Notes under the pieces: generated by a model
The model's input: only the letters and a program-made list of their open reading frames with translations
Database searches by the model: none
What the model was told of the DNA's origin: nothing
Shown here: positions 37,273-45,271 of the stretch, in pieces
Numbering within the stretch: the first letter of the stretch is position 1
Layout of the letters: each line of letters starts with the position of its first letter
Assembly (NCBI RefSeq): GCF_039595935.1
Contig: NZ_JBCNKR010000006.1
Location: 2,142,001-2,206,000, forward strand
Source of the DNA: Flavobacterium sp.
Lineage (GTDB): Bacteria; Bacteroidota; Bacteroidia; Flavobacteriales; Flavobacteriaceae
Length of the DNA stretch: 64,000 nucleotides
Direction: 5' to 3'
Made by a program: the position numbers and the translations under genes

Positions 37273-37371
37273 TTAGATACCTAAAAATACTCTTGTGTAT
37301 TCAAAACATTTATATAGATTAGAGTACATGTATACACCATTTTTTAATACTATGTGACTTAATTTTTCCAT
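37273..37371 (-). CDS. Candidate 32-residue small protein
   Basis: MEKLSHIVLKNGVYMYSNLY... is a complete 32-residue frame starting 31 bp after the stop of the preceding minus-strand gene. The sequence is amphipathic and protein-like rather than AT-noise, but there is no homologue I recognise and no second copy to test selection. If real it is the last gene of the YtxH/holin-like stress unit. Confidence 0.3.
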   Translation of the reverse strand: MEKLSHIVLKNGVYMYSNLYKCFEYTRVFLGI

Positions 37372-37402
37372 AACATTTAAAATTTAAGTTTGACAATTAC
37401 TC

Positions 37403-37783
37403 TTATGATGGTTCGTATTGTGATGATTCTTCTTCTTCATCTGAAGAGTCATGCGAAGATTCGCTTGGTTTTGAAACCAGATTGGTTACGATAAGCTGAA
37501 CGATTGAACCTAAAATACCTTTAAACATGGTATCACCTTTTCCAACAATAAATCTTTTAGCAAGATATCCTATTGCTATACTTACGGCTGATTGTGCCAG
37601 ATGACTCTTAAAACCAACTGTTTCGTTGATTTCTTCAACCGTGTTTCGGATAAGATTAATAGGTTTTAAATTTTCTTTAATTTCATCGATTTCATCCTTA
37701 ATCGCGCACCATTCTTCATCCTGGCGAACTTCTAACAATTTTATTCTCTGATTTAATTCATCAATAGTATAAATAGCCTCCAT
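37403..37783 (-). CDS. Small membrane-associated stress protein, unknown
   Basis: A 126-residue protein with an N-terminal coiled coil (IDELNQRIKLLEVRQDEEW, EIDEIKENLKPI), a Gly-containing hydrophobic middle (SAVSIAIGYLAKRFIVGKG, GILGSIVQLIVTNLV) and an acidic Ser/Glu-rich tail (SSDEEEESS). No named family. It follows the holin-like and YtxH genes with 38-bp gaps, a grouping common in Flavobacterium stress loci. Confidence 0.7.
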   Translation of the reverse strand: MEAIYTIDELNQRIKLLEVRQDEEWCAIKDEIDEIKENLKPINLIRNTVEEINETVGFKSHLAQSAVSIAIGYLAKRFIVGKGDTMFKGILGSIVQLIVTNLVSKPSESSHDSSDEEEESSQYEPS

Positions 37784-37821
37784 ATCAGTCTTTTTTAGTT
37801 ATTAATTAGTTAAATCAGTAT

Positions 37822-38178
37822 TTATTTTTCTTTTAAAATACTCGATACAATCGAATTTCCAATAGGAGTTTTAATCAGCTTATGATGCGTTTTGTGCAGT
37901 ACAATAGCAACAATTAAATAGAAAAGTGCCATGATAAAAAAGCCTAAATAGTATTCTCCCAGTTCTTTTCCAATCCATAAACTTAAACCCACATTAAGGA
38001 ATAAGGTAAAAAATGCAACAACAACTCCAACTGCTATCTTAGATGTTAACGATGATACAACATCGGCAACTGAACATACTGTTTTGAGTTTTAATAATTC
38101 TAAACTAGTTTTAGTATAGTTTTCAGCTTTTTCATAAAGATTTAAATTCTCGTTGGTTGTTGTTGCATTTGGTTCCAT
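37822..38178 (-). CDS. Phage holin-like superfamily membrane protein
   Basis: A 118-residue protein with two TM segments (VGVVVAFFTLFLNVGLSLWIG; FIMALFYLIVAIVLH) after an amphipathic N-terminal helix (NLYEKAENYTKTSLELLKLKTV). This is the Phage_holin_3_6-like layout of stress-linked bacterial proteins, not a phage lysis gene, as no phage genes are near. Part of the YtxH unit. Confidence 0.75.
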   Translation of the reverse strand: MEPNATTTNENLNLYEKAENYTKTSLELLKLKTVCSVADVVSSLTSKIAVGVVVAFFTLFLNVGLSLWIGKELGEYYLGFFIMALFYLIVAIVLHKTHHKLIKTPIGNSIVSSILKEK

Positions 38179-38216
38179 GATATTGGTATTTATGGTTTGA
38201 AAAAATCACTTGTATT

Positions 38217-38501
38217 TTAGTAGTTCGATTTTACAGTTTTTGCTTCATCTTTAACTGTATTAAAATCATCTTTTACCTGATTGAATTTTGCTTTTCCCTC
38301 TTCGATAATTTCTTTACCGTTTGAAGTGATTGTACTTACAATACCATCAAATTTTGTTTTCAAATTATCGCTGTAATCTTTTGATTTATCTTTGATTTTT
38401 TTTCTTGTGTTAGAACCTTTATCTGGTGCGAATAATACTCCTAATAATGCTCCTGCTGCAGCGGCAGCTGCGAATCCTAAAATTGTGCTAGATGCTTTCA
38501 T
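38217..38501 (-). CDS. YtxH domain-containing protein
   Basis: A 94-residue protein with an Ala/Gly-rich N-terminal TM (TILGFAAAAAAGALLGVLFAPDKGSNTRKKI), the diagnostic YtxH opening, followed by a Lys/Asp-rich amphipathic helix. YtxH proteins are general-stress-induced in many bacteria. It is followed on the same strand by the holin-like gene 38 bp away. Confidence 0.88.
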   Translation of the reverse strand: MKASSTILGFAAAAAAGALLGVLFAPDKGSNTRKKIKDKSKDYSDNLKTKFDGIVSTITSNGKEIIEEGKAKFNQVKDDFNTVKDEAKTVKSNY

Positions 38502-38551
38502 AATATTTGATTTTTAATAGATTAATATATTTATTTAATGTTGATTAATTT

Positions 38552-38704
38552 TTAAACCTCACGGCCTTTGATAAGTCTTAACAGAACGGCAATTATGGCA
38601 ATTACCAGAAGAATATGAATGATACTCCCAAAACTGTATACAAAGAAACCGAGAGCCCACAGAATAACCAGTATTACTGCGACGGTGTATAATAAGTTTG
38701 ACAT
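38552..38704 (-). CDS. lmo0937 family small membrane protein
   Basis: A 50-residue frame, MSNLLYTVAVILVILWALGF..., with two hydrophobic segments and a basic C-terminus (LLRLIKGREV). This is the lmo0937 family, a small stress-associated membrane protein common beside YtxH and CsbD genes in Flavobacteria. It sits directly upstream of the YtxH gene on the same strand. Confidence 0.85.
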   Translation of the reverse strand: MSNLLYTVAVILVILWALGFFVYSFGSIIHILLVIAIIAVLLRLIKGREV

Positions 38705-38736
38705 GGTTTTTATTATTTATGGGTTAATTAATTTTT

Positions 38737-39387
38737 TTAATTTAACTTATACGAAAGGTATAATGTCAAATTGCTGTTTTTTGCGTCTGGAAACGTATAT
38801 GTTGTTCCCGCAACAGTTCTTTCTTTTCCAACAGTTGTAAGACCGTAATTGTAACGTAATCCAATGCTTATTGGGTTAAAATCTACACCAACACCAGCAG
38901 AAACACCTGCGTCAAATTTGTTTAAATCGTCTGTGTCGATGTCTTCATTAAAGTCAAAAGTTCCGTCTCCTGTAACTTTAGAACTTACCAGATACGATGC
39001 ATATCCACCGGCATGAACATTAAAGTTTTTAGTAATGTTAACTCTTACTAAAAGAGGCACTTCGATATAATTTAATCTGAATTTAGCATTTCCTGATGCA
39101 AAAGCATTGTCGTATTCTAATTCAGAACCCTTTGTTGTAAATAAAATCTCTGGCTGAATTGCTACGAAATCTGAAATAGGTAATGTGGCATAAACACCGG
39201 CATTAAAACCGTATAGAATATTTTCATCATTAGGTTCGTTGTCTCCATCAGATATTAAATTCGACATGTTAAATCCTCCTTTTACACCAAACTCTGTGTT
39301 TACATTATTGTCCTGAGCGTGCAGCATTCCAAATGAAGCTGAAATAAAAAGTGTTAAGGCGCATAAAAAATTTGTTTGCATTTTCAT
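38737..39387 (-). CDS. Porin family outer-membrane beta-barrel protein
   Basis: A 216-residue exported protein (signal peptide ending MLHAQ) with the PorT/OMP_b-brl_2 pattern: EFGVKGGFNMSNLI at the start, IQPEILFTTKGSEL, LNYIEVPLLVRVNITKNFNVHAGGYASYLVSSK and a C-terminal strand NLTLYLSYKLN. It forms a small outer-membrane barrel. Likely stress-regulated with its neighbours. Confidence 0.88.
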   Translation of the reverse strand: MKMQTNFLCALTLFISASFGMLHAQDNNVNTEFGVKGGFNMSNLISDGDNEPNDENILYGFNAGVYATLPISDFVAIQPEILFTTKGSELEYDNAFASGNAKFRLNYIEVPLLVRVNITKNFNVHAGGYASYLVSSKVTGDGTFDFNEDIDTDDLNKFDAGVSAGVGVDFNPISIGLRYNYGLTTVGKERTVAGTTYTFPDAKNSNLTLYLSYKLN

Positions 39388-39434
39388 AATTAAATAATTT
39401 AGTTAGTAATCTGGGCTTTTAAATAATTCGTTTT

Positions 39435-40025
39435 TTACTTTTTTTGGTTGATTTTATCTTCGGTTTCCCTCAATAAATCAAATTGTTCAGGCAAATACTT
39501 CAATACTAATTTTAAAATTATTTTATCGTTGGTTTCTTTAGAAACGATCTCTAGTAAATTAATCTGCTGTTTCAGGCATTCTTTTATCGAATTCAGATAA
39601 ACTGTATTGAAATCTGAAGAATTAGCGGTAATCAATTCGTAAGTATCTCTTCTGTGCGCCGCATTTATTTCAGAAATTATAATCAGCTTTTTATTAGCCA
39701 GTTCTGTTATTTCCTGCAGCATTTTGTTTTGATTGTCTTCGATTTTTTTACCTAAAATCACTATCGATTTGTCTGAACTTTTTTGTTGTGCAACTTGACT
39801 TTTAGAAATAATAGTTTTTCCAATATTAGCTGTTTCAACGAAGAAATAAGCTTCTGTTTCTTCGGTTTCATTTTGTGCAAAAGTTTCTGTTTTTTTTATG
39901 GCGCTTTCTAATGTATTATTTTCAAATCCATTTTTTCTGTTGCATGATAAAATACCAGCCGTCACAGATAAAAAAAGCACTTTCAGAACAGTTACTTTCG
40001 CTACAGATATTGTTTTCTTTTTCAC
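39435..40025 (-). CDS. DUF4142 lipoprotein
   Basis: A 196-residue lipoprotein (lipobox GILSC followed by NRKNGF). The helical core FVETANIGKTIISKSQVAQQKSSDKSIVILGKKIEDNQNKMLQEI is the DUF4142 pattern (ferritin-like four-helix bundle), here with fewer conserved acidic residues than typical. DUF4142 proteins are periplasmic and stress-linked. Precedes the porin gene on the same strand by about 50 bp. Confidence 0.75.
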   Translation of the reverse strand: MKKKTISVAKVTVLKVLFLSVTAGILSCNRKNGFENNTLESAIKKTETFAQNETEETEAYFFVETANIGKTIISKSQVAQQKSSDKSIVILGKKIEDNQNKMLQEITELANKKLIIISEINAAHRRDTYELITANSSDFNTVYLNSIKECLKQQINLLEIVSKETNDKIILKLVLKYLPEQFDLLRETEDKINQKK

Positions 40026-40083
40026 TTCTCAAGTATTACATTACAAAGATGCTAACGAATGAAAGATTTTACCTTACAGCATA

Positions 40084-40128
40084 AAAAAGAAACGTTATAT
40101 AATTCCCATAAAGAATTTATATAACGTT
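40084..40128 (-). terminator. Terminator of the histidine kinase operon
   Basis: AACGTTATATA / TATATAACGTT hairpin with a T-run on the minus strand, 34 bp after the kinase stop. Confidence 0.75.
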
Positions 40129-40161
40129 AATAATGTTAGTGTTTTAAGGCTTTTTCGAGTG

Positions 40162-41946
40162 TTATTCAGGAAGAAATACAGTAAAAACAGAACCTTTGTC
40201 CGGCTCACTGTCGGCCAAAATATAGCCTTTATGGTTGTCTACGATTTTCTTACAAATCGCAAGACCAATTCCTGTTCCCGGATAATCGGTTTTAGAATGC
40301 AGACGCTGGAACAAAATAAAGATGGTTTCCTTAAACTGAGGATCAAACCCCATACCGTTATCCGTGAAAGTAATCTTATGATACTTTTTAATATTTTGAT
40401 CTAAAATTTCCGGATAATGTTCAGCATCAACTTTTGTGGCTTCAATAGTAACAGATGGAATACTGTTGGGCTTGCTGTATTTTAATGAATTTCCGATCAG
40501 GTTAATAAAAAGCTGTTCGATCTGATACGGAATAACGGCCAGTTTTGGAAGTTTATTAGCTACAATAACGGCGCTTTTTTCTTCAATAATTTCAGTAAGT
40601 TCAGATTCGGCATTTGCCAGTAATTCATCCAGATTTGTTTTTATGAACTCCTTTTTAGTAGTATTGGTTCTCGAAAACAAAAGCAGATCATCAATTAAAA
40701 TACGCATTCTTTTTGCCGAAACTTCAATTTTGGTCAGATAGTCTCTTCCACTTTCAGACATTACTGCTTTATCAGTATCAGAAACTCTCGAAATAAAAGT
40801 TTGAATTTTTCTAAGTGGTTCCTGTAAATCATGACTCGCGACGTGATTAAAAGAAGCAAGTTCTTTATTGCTTTTTTCAAGCTCTTTATTACGTTCCTGT
40901 AATTCTATATTTAAAAGATGTTCATCTGTAATATCAAAATTAATTCCCAGTAAAATATTATTTCCCTGCAGGTCAGTAAGTAATTTTCCTGTTGATTTAA
41001 AATATCTTATTTCGTGGTTAGGACGTACTATTTTGTAGTAAATAAAAGGCAGTTGTTTGTTTTTAATAATTCCTTCAATAGAATTTGAAATATTCTCTTT
41101 ATCATCCGGGTGTACAAAATTCAGAAAAGTTTCTTTTATAGGAACAAATGCGTTAGGTTCGTAACCCAATAAACGAAATTGATTGTCTGAATATTCAATT
41201 TTATCAGCATCTAAATCCCATTGCCAGGTGCTGAATTTACCAATTGCTTCAGATTCAGAAATTAAACCGTTTGAGATTAAAAGTTTTTTATTGAAAACTT
41301 TTAGACGTTGAAAATCTTTGCTGATTTGTCTGAAAGCTAAAAGAATAAAAAATAAAGCCGTTAAAAATAATGAAATAGAGAAGAGCGGACTTAAAGAAAT
41401 TTCGTCATCATAAATTTTAAGTCTGTTTTTTAAATACGTTTTCTCGATGTCGTTCATTTCGTCTACTTTAAAACGAATGTTTTCCATCAGGATTCGTCCC
41501 CCAAACATATGATTGTCGAGTTTGCGTTTATCATATGTTTTGGGATCGCTGTATTTTAAACAATTTTCGAAAGAAACAAAACGCTGAATAATGAGTTTAA
41601 ATAATTTTCGAAGATTTTCCTGCTGAACAGGGTTATCAGCAGTTAATTTTTTTAAAGTAATAAATGAAGTGTTTACCTTATCGCGGGAATAAATATAAGG
41701 AGTTAAAAAACGGGCATTTCGAGTAATGATGTAACCCCTCTGGCCCGTTTCGGCGTCCTTAATTGCCGACATTAATCTTTCTAACTGAATGTTTATTTCA
41801 TACGTATGCATAACCAGTTTACTCGATTCGTTCAAGTCCTGATTATGTTTGTAAGCAATAGAAGAAAGAAATAACAGAATGAAAACTGCGATTACAAAAA
41901 TAACTCTCAAAGAGTTTGAAGAATTAAAATTTGGTATCCATTTCAT
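40162..41946 (-). CDS. CHASE3-PAS sensor histidine kinase
   Basis: A 594-residue inner-membrane kinase: TM1 (17-32), periplasmic CHASE3 domain (about 40-180, AIKDAETGQRGYIIT), TM2 (188-206), a PAS domain (about 235-345), a linker helix, HisKA with phospho-acceptor His372 in FNHVASHDLQEPLRK, and HATPase (NLIGNSLKYSK, DNGMGFDP, GTGIGLAICKKIVDNH). The SHDLQEPL variant is typical of phytochrome-like kinases that act on single-domain regulators. The CheY-like gene directly upstream (14 bp gap) is the expected partner. Confidence 0.93.
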   Translation of the reverse strand: MKWIPNFNSSNSLRVIFVIAVFILLFLSSIAYKHNQDLNESSKLVMHTYEINIQLERLMSAIKDAETGQRGYIITRNARFLTPYIYSRDKVNTSFITLKKLTADNPVQQENLRKLFKLIIQRFVSFENCLKYSDPKTYDKRKLDNHMFGGRILMENIRFKVDEMNDIEKTYLKNRLKIYDDEISLSPLFSISLFLTALFFILLAFRQISKDFQRLKVFNKKLLISNGLISESEAIGKFSTWQWDLDADKIEYSDNQFRLLGYEPNAFVPIKETFLNFVHPDDKENISNSIEGIIKNKQLPFIYYKIVRPNHEIRYFKSTGKLLTDLQGNNILLGINFDITDEHLLNIELQERNKELEKSNKELASFNHVASHDLQEPLRKIQTFISRVSDTDKAVMSESGRDYLTKIEVSAKRMRILIDDLLLFSRTNTTKKEFIKTNLDELLANAESELTEIIEEKSAVIVANKLPKLAVIPYQIEQLFINLIGNSLKYSKPNSIPSVTIEATKVDAEHYPEILDQNIKKYHKITFTDNGMGFDPQFKETIFILFQRLHSKTDYPGTGIGLAICKKIVDNHKGYILADSEPDKGSVFTVFLPE

Positions 41947-41960
41947 TGGTTACTATTATT

Positions 41961-42409
41961 TTATTTTAGTCGCAGCAAGAAATTATCACGATTTAACCCA
42001 GAGGTATGATAGTGCCAGTTTACGGTCACGACTTCATTAATTATTTTTTTCAGCGTATTAAAATCGCTTGGCTTTTTGATATAAATATTGGCACCCTGAA
42101 TAAAAGTATCTTCAATATCTTCTTCAGAAGATGAAGTAGAGTAAATAGCAATAATTATATTTTTTAGATGCTCCGTTTTTTTAATTTCAATCAAACATTC
42201 TTTTCCGGTTTTCTTTGGCATATTCAAATCCAGAAATAAAATATCCGGAAGTTTATTATCAGAATCCATTAAATGATCCATCAACTGCATCCCGTCATGA
42301 ACAAATTCTACGTTAGTTTGTATTTTAATTTCTTCAAAAGCATCCTTAAAAAAAGACGATCGTCTTCATCATCATCCGCCAGTAAAATATTTAATGCGTT
42401 TTTCTGCAT
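41961..42409 (-). pseudogene. CheY-like response regulator with a -1 frameshift
   Basis: The start MQKNALNILLADDDEDDRLF carries the acidic DDDEDD pocket. The rest, from KDAFEEIKIQTNVEFVHDG through ILFLDLNMPKKTG (phospho-acceptor Asp) to the conserved Lys in IKKPSDF, lies in another frame. The frames join at a run of seven A (42348-42354, plus strand); eight would restore a normal single-domain regulator of about 149 residues. It could be a true inactivation, phase variation or an assembly error. Partner of the kinase downstream. Confidence 0.85.
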
Positions 42410-42430
42410 TTTAGTATGGTATTTAGGTTT

Positions 42431-42982
42431 TTATTTTAAATTTTCTCTACGTTTCTTAATTATCCTCTGAAATGCCGAAGGTGTAATACCTGTTGTATTT
42501 TTAAATTGTGTACTCAAATGCGCTACACTTGAGTAATTTAATAAAAAAGCAATTTCTGTCAAACTCATTTCATTGATAATTATCAATTGTTTTGCTCTTT
42601 CAATTTTTTGTAAAATGATGAAATTTTCTATAGAAGAATAGGTTACCTCCGAGAAAACATTGGATAAATAACCGTAACTATGATTCAGTTTTTCTGCTAA
42701 AAATACCGAGCTTTTGTAGTTGTTACTGTCTTCCATAAAGACGAGCTCAATAATAGCATCTTTAATTTTTTGGACTAGAACACTCTTTTGATTTTCAACA
42801 ACTTCAAATCCATGCGGACTTAAATTGGTTTTTAAAGTTTCGAGTGCATCTGCATCAATGTTATCATCAATCTCAATCTCACCAAATCCTAAAGTCGTAA
42901 AATTGATATTTTGCTTTTCTAGGTTTTGTTTAAGATAAAGTGAACAGATGGTATTAATGTCGAACTTTATAAATAGCTTCAT
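42431..42982 (-). CDS. AraC family transcriptional regulator
   Basis: The start is set at MKLFIKFDINTICSLYL, giving 183 residues, because the 26 residues upstream look non-conserved. The N-terminal part is a short sensor-like region (LKTNLSPHGFEVVENQK); the C-terminal part is a full AraC DNA-binding domain (FIILQKIERAKQLIIINEMSLTEIAFLLNYSSVAHLSTQFKNTTGITPSAF). Short AraC regulators of this sort often sit beside CsbD/YtxH stress genes in Flavobacterium. It precedes the response regulator by 21 bp. Confidence 0.85.
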   Translation of the reverse strand: MKLFIKFDINTICSLYLKQNLEKQNINFTTLGFGEIEIDDNIDADALETLKTNLSPHGFEVVENQKSVLVQKIKDAIIELVFMEDSNNYKSSVFLAEKLNHSYGYLSNVFSEVTYSSIENFIILQKIERAKQLIIINEMSLTEIAFLLNYSSVAHLSTQFKNTTGITPSAFQRIIKKRRENLK

Positions 42983-43083
42983 TTTTGAAAAAATTTGGTT
43001 AAAGATAATTAATTTATTTTTGGTTACCGCGTTTAAAGTTTTATAAAAACTATTAAACATTGATATTTTAAAATAAAACTTTC

Positions 43084-43122
43084 AAAAAAATACCGTCTAA
43101 TACATTTATTACTAGACGGTAT
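43084..43122 (-). terminator. Terminator after the CsbD gene
   Basis: ATACCGTCTA / TAGACGGTAT stem with a T-run on the minus strand, 23 bp past the CsbD stop. It separates the dps-CsbD unit from the AraC regulator. Confidence 0.85.
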
Positions 43123-43144
43123 TCCCTGATTGAGTCAGTAAGGT

Positions 43145-43330
43145 TTACAAGTCTGACAAAATTTGATGAAATTCTTCTTTAGTTTTACCTAATTTCTGCT
43201 GTAGTCTTCCGTACATTTCGTCTTCTTTACCTTCAGCAAACATTAAATCATCATCTGTCAACTCAGCATATTTTTGCTTTAGTTTCCCTTTCAGCTCATT
43301 CCAGTTTCCTTTTATTTCTGTCGTATTCAT
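43145..43330 (-). CDS. CsbD family stress protein
   Basis: A 61-residue CsbD-family protein with the standard signature: MNTTEIKGNWNELKGKLKQKYAELTDDDL followed by EGKEDEMYGRLQQKLGKTKEEF. CsbD-like proteins are induced by general stress in many bacteria; their molecular role is unclear. It lies 108 bp downstream of dps on the same strand and ends at a clear terminator. Confidence 0.95.
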   Translation of the reverse strand: MNTTEIKGNWNELKGKLKQKYAELTDDDLMFAEGKEDEMYGRLQQKLGKTKEEFHQILSDL

Positions 43331-43438
43331 GATCGCGTTTTTTTGTAATTATTGTGAATGTAAAGTTGCAATTTCTCATTTTGGAATGCGTTACAAAAAT
43401 TTTCCTGATCGTTGCATAATTCACATTTCGCGATTTTT

Positions 43439-43915
43439 TTATGCCTGATATCGGCGTAAAACCCAGGCCATTTTTTCATGTTCCTGCAATAAACCTGTAA
43501 CAAAATCAGCAGATCCGGCATCGTTTGTCTCATTTTCAAAAACCGGAATATAATCTCTAAACTCCGTTACCAGCTGTTCGTGATTTTCCAGAAGTTCTTC
43601 CAGCATGTGTTTTTGAGAAGCATATTCTTTAGGAGATTCTTTAAGAGTCGAATTTTCGATAAACTCTTTCATAGTTCCGATGGTTTTTTCGCCAAGCTGA
43701 CTAATTCTTTCTGCAACCTCGTCAATTTGAGCTTCCAGAATTCGGTATTGCTCTTCAAATAATTTATGAAGTTCCATGAAACTGTTTCCTGAAATATTCC
43801 AGTGAAACTTTCTGGTTTTTACATAAAGCGTCATTTCATTAGATAAAATCGTCGCTAATATAGTAGCGCTCTTTTTTAAATTTGCGCTTGAGATTCCAAT
43901 ATGTGGCGTTGTCAT
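43439..43915 (-). CDS. dps: Dps-type ferritin-like DNA-protection protein
   Basis: A 158-residue Dps/ferritin-like protein that forms dodecamers, oxidises ferrous iron and protects DNA under stress. The di-iron site residues are visible in TRKFHWNISGNSF (His) and HKLFEEQYRILEAQIDEVAERI (Asp/Glu pairs). Length is normal. A minus-strand TACTTTTG -7 box lies at 43943-43950, 28 bp upstream. It heads the dps-CsbD unit. Confidence 0.92.
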   Translation of the reverse strand: MTTPHIGISSANLKKSATILATILSNEMTLYVKTRKFHWNISGNSFMELHKLFEEQYRILEAQIDEVAERISQLGEKTIGTMKEFIENSTLKESPKEYASQKHMLEELLENHEQLVTEFRDYIPVFENETNDAGSADFVTGLLQEHEKMAWVLRRYQA

Positions 43916-44216
43916 AACTTGTCTGATTTATGGGTTTATTTTCAAAAGTAAAAAGACACCCGGCATTTTTCTTTACACAATTTTTTGAAGATGTTATAGG
44001 AATTCAATGTTGGTAGTGAATTAAAAATTAAAAATTAAAAATTAAAAATAATTAGATATCACCCTGATCGAAGTCGAAGGGCATCTCAATTGAAACGGGC
44101 TTCGACTTCGCTCAGCCTGACAATAATATTAAATCACCCCAAACCAACCATCAACCATCAACAATTAACAATTAATCATTATAATTTGTAATTTTGCGCC
44201 ACAAGTAAAAAACAAT
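43916..44216. other. Divergent dps-pyrF region with AATTAAAA tandem repeats
   Basis: It holds the dps -7 box, a short direct repeat of AATTAAAA (44028-44052), a TCGAAGTCGAAGG ... GGGCTTCGACTTCGCTCAG palindromic REP-like element (about 44067-44121), AACCATC/ACAATTAA repeats and the pyrF -7 box TAATTTTG (44189-44196). Confidence 0.6.
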
Positions 44217-45044
44217 ATGACAACACAACAACTACACGAACAAATTCTTCAAAAAAAATCATTTCTATGCGTTGGTTTAGATCCGGATTTAACTAAAATT
44301 CCGGCACATTTATTAGAAACAGAAGATCCTATTTTCGAATTTAATAAAGCCATAATAGATGCAACCCATGATTTAACAGTAGGTTACAAGCCAAATACAG
44401 CATTTTTTGAAGCATACGGAATAAAAGGCTGGATGTCTCTGCACAAAACAATTAATTATATCAACGAAAATTATCCTGATATTTTTACCATTGCCGATGC
44501 AAAACGAGGCGATATTGGAAATACGTCAAGCATGTACGCTAAAGCTTTTTTTGAAGATTTGAATTTTGATAGTGTAACAGTTGCTCCTTATATGGGAAAA
44601 GATTCTGTAGAACCTTTTCTTGCTTTTGAAAACAAACACACAATAATGCTGGCTTTAACCTCAAATGAAGGCGCTTTCGATTTTCAGACTTTAAACACAA
44701 ACGGAACAGAATTATATAAACAAGTTTTAGAAACTTCTAAAACGTGGAAAAACTGTCAAAACTTGATGTACGTTGTAGGCGCAACAAAAGCAGAATATTT
44801 TACCGATATCAGAAAAATTGTTCCGGACAGCTTTTTACTAGTTCCGGGAATTGGCGCTCAGGGCGGAAGTTTATCCGAAGTATGCAAATACGGAATGAAT
44901 GATAAAGTGGGACTTTTAGTAAACTCGGCAAGAGCTATTATTTATGCTTCAAATGGAAAAGATTTTGCTGAAAAGGCGAGAGAAGAGGCTTTGAAAGTAC
45001 AACAGGAAATGGAGGAGATTATTCGTTTAAAGTTTCAGGTTTAA
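44217..45044 (+). CDS. pyrF: Orotidine 5'-phosphate decarboxylase
   Basis: A 275-residue enzyme that converts OMP to UMP, the last step of de novo pyrimidine synthesis. The catalytic Asp-Lys-Asp set is in DAKRGDIGNTSSMYAKAFF (D94, K96, D99), with FLCVGLDPDL at the N-terminus and LLVPGIGAQGG phosphate loop at the C-terminus. The length fits the longer bacterial group 3 enzyme. Its -7 box is the same TAATTTTG as prfA. Followed by a large inverted repeat instead of a standard terminator. Confidence 0.97.
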   Translation: MTTQQLHEQILQKKSFLCVGLDPDLTKIPAHLLETEDPIFEFNKAIIDATHDLTVGYKPNTAFFEAYGIKGWMSLHKTINYINENYPDIFTIADAKRGDIGNTSSMYAKAFFEDLNFDSVTVAPYMGKDSVEPFLAFENKHTIMLALTSNEGAFDFQTLNTNGTELYKQVLETSKTWKNCQNLMYVVGATKAEYFTDIRKIVPDSFLLVPGIGAQGGSLSEVCKYGMNDKVGLLVNSARAIIYASNGKDFAEKAREEALKVQQEMEEIIRLKFQV

Positions 45045-45063
45045 AGTTTGCTTTGAACATAAT

Positions 45064-45256
45064 TTTTAACGCAAAGTGCGCCAAGTTTTTTCCGCAAAGT
45101 TTGCAGAGGTTTGAATTGAAGTTTTTTTAAGTTCTCAAAGCTTACTTAAAGTAAAACTTAGACGCTTCTTTGAGAACTTTAGAAACTTTTATAAGACTAC
45201 GCATATAATTTCTTTGTGAACTTTGCGGAAAAAACTTGGTGCACTTTGCGTTAAAA
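45064..45256. repeat. Nested inverted repeat with 38-bp arms between pyrF and the metal-receptor gene
   Basis: Outer arms 45064-45101 and 45219-45256 (AACGCAAAGTGC... type) match as reverse complements with one C/T mismatch. Inner arms AAGTTCTCAAAG (45129-45140) and CTTTGAGAACTT (45168-45179) are perfect. It reaches to 15 bp before the next start codon, so its transcript could hide or expose that start. Confidence 0.9.
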
Positions 45257-45271
45257 CCACAATCTAAATCA

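Noticed and set aside
37822..38178. Phage lysis holin and prophage remnant
   Set aside because: No other phage genes are near; the holin-like superfamily protein is grouped with YtxH and other stress genes.
43327..43539. 70-codon minus-strand frame overlapping the 3' end of dps
   Set aside because: It is a shifted-frame shadow of dps running into the gap before the CsbD gene, and its sequence is not protein-like.
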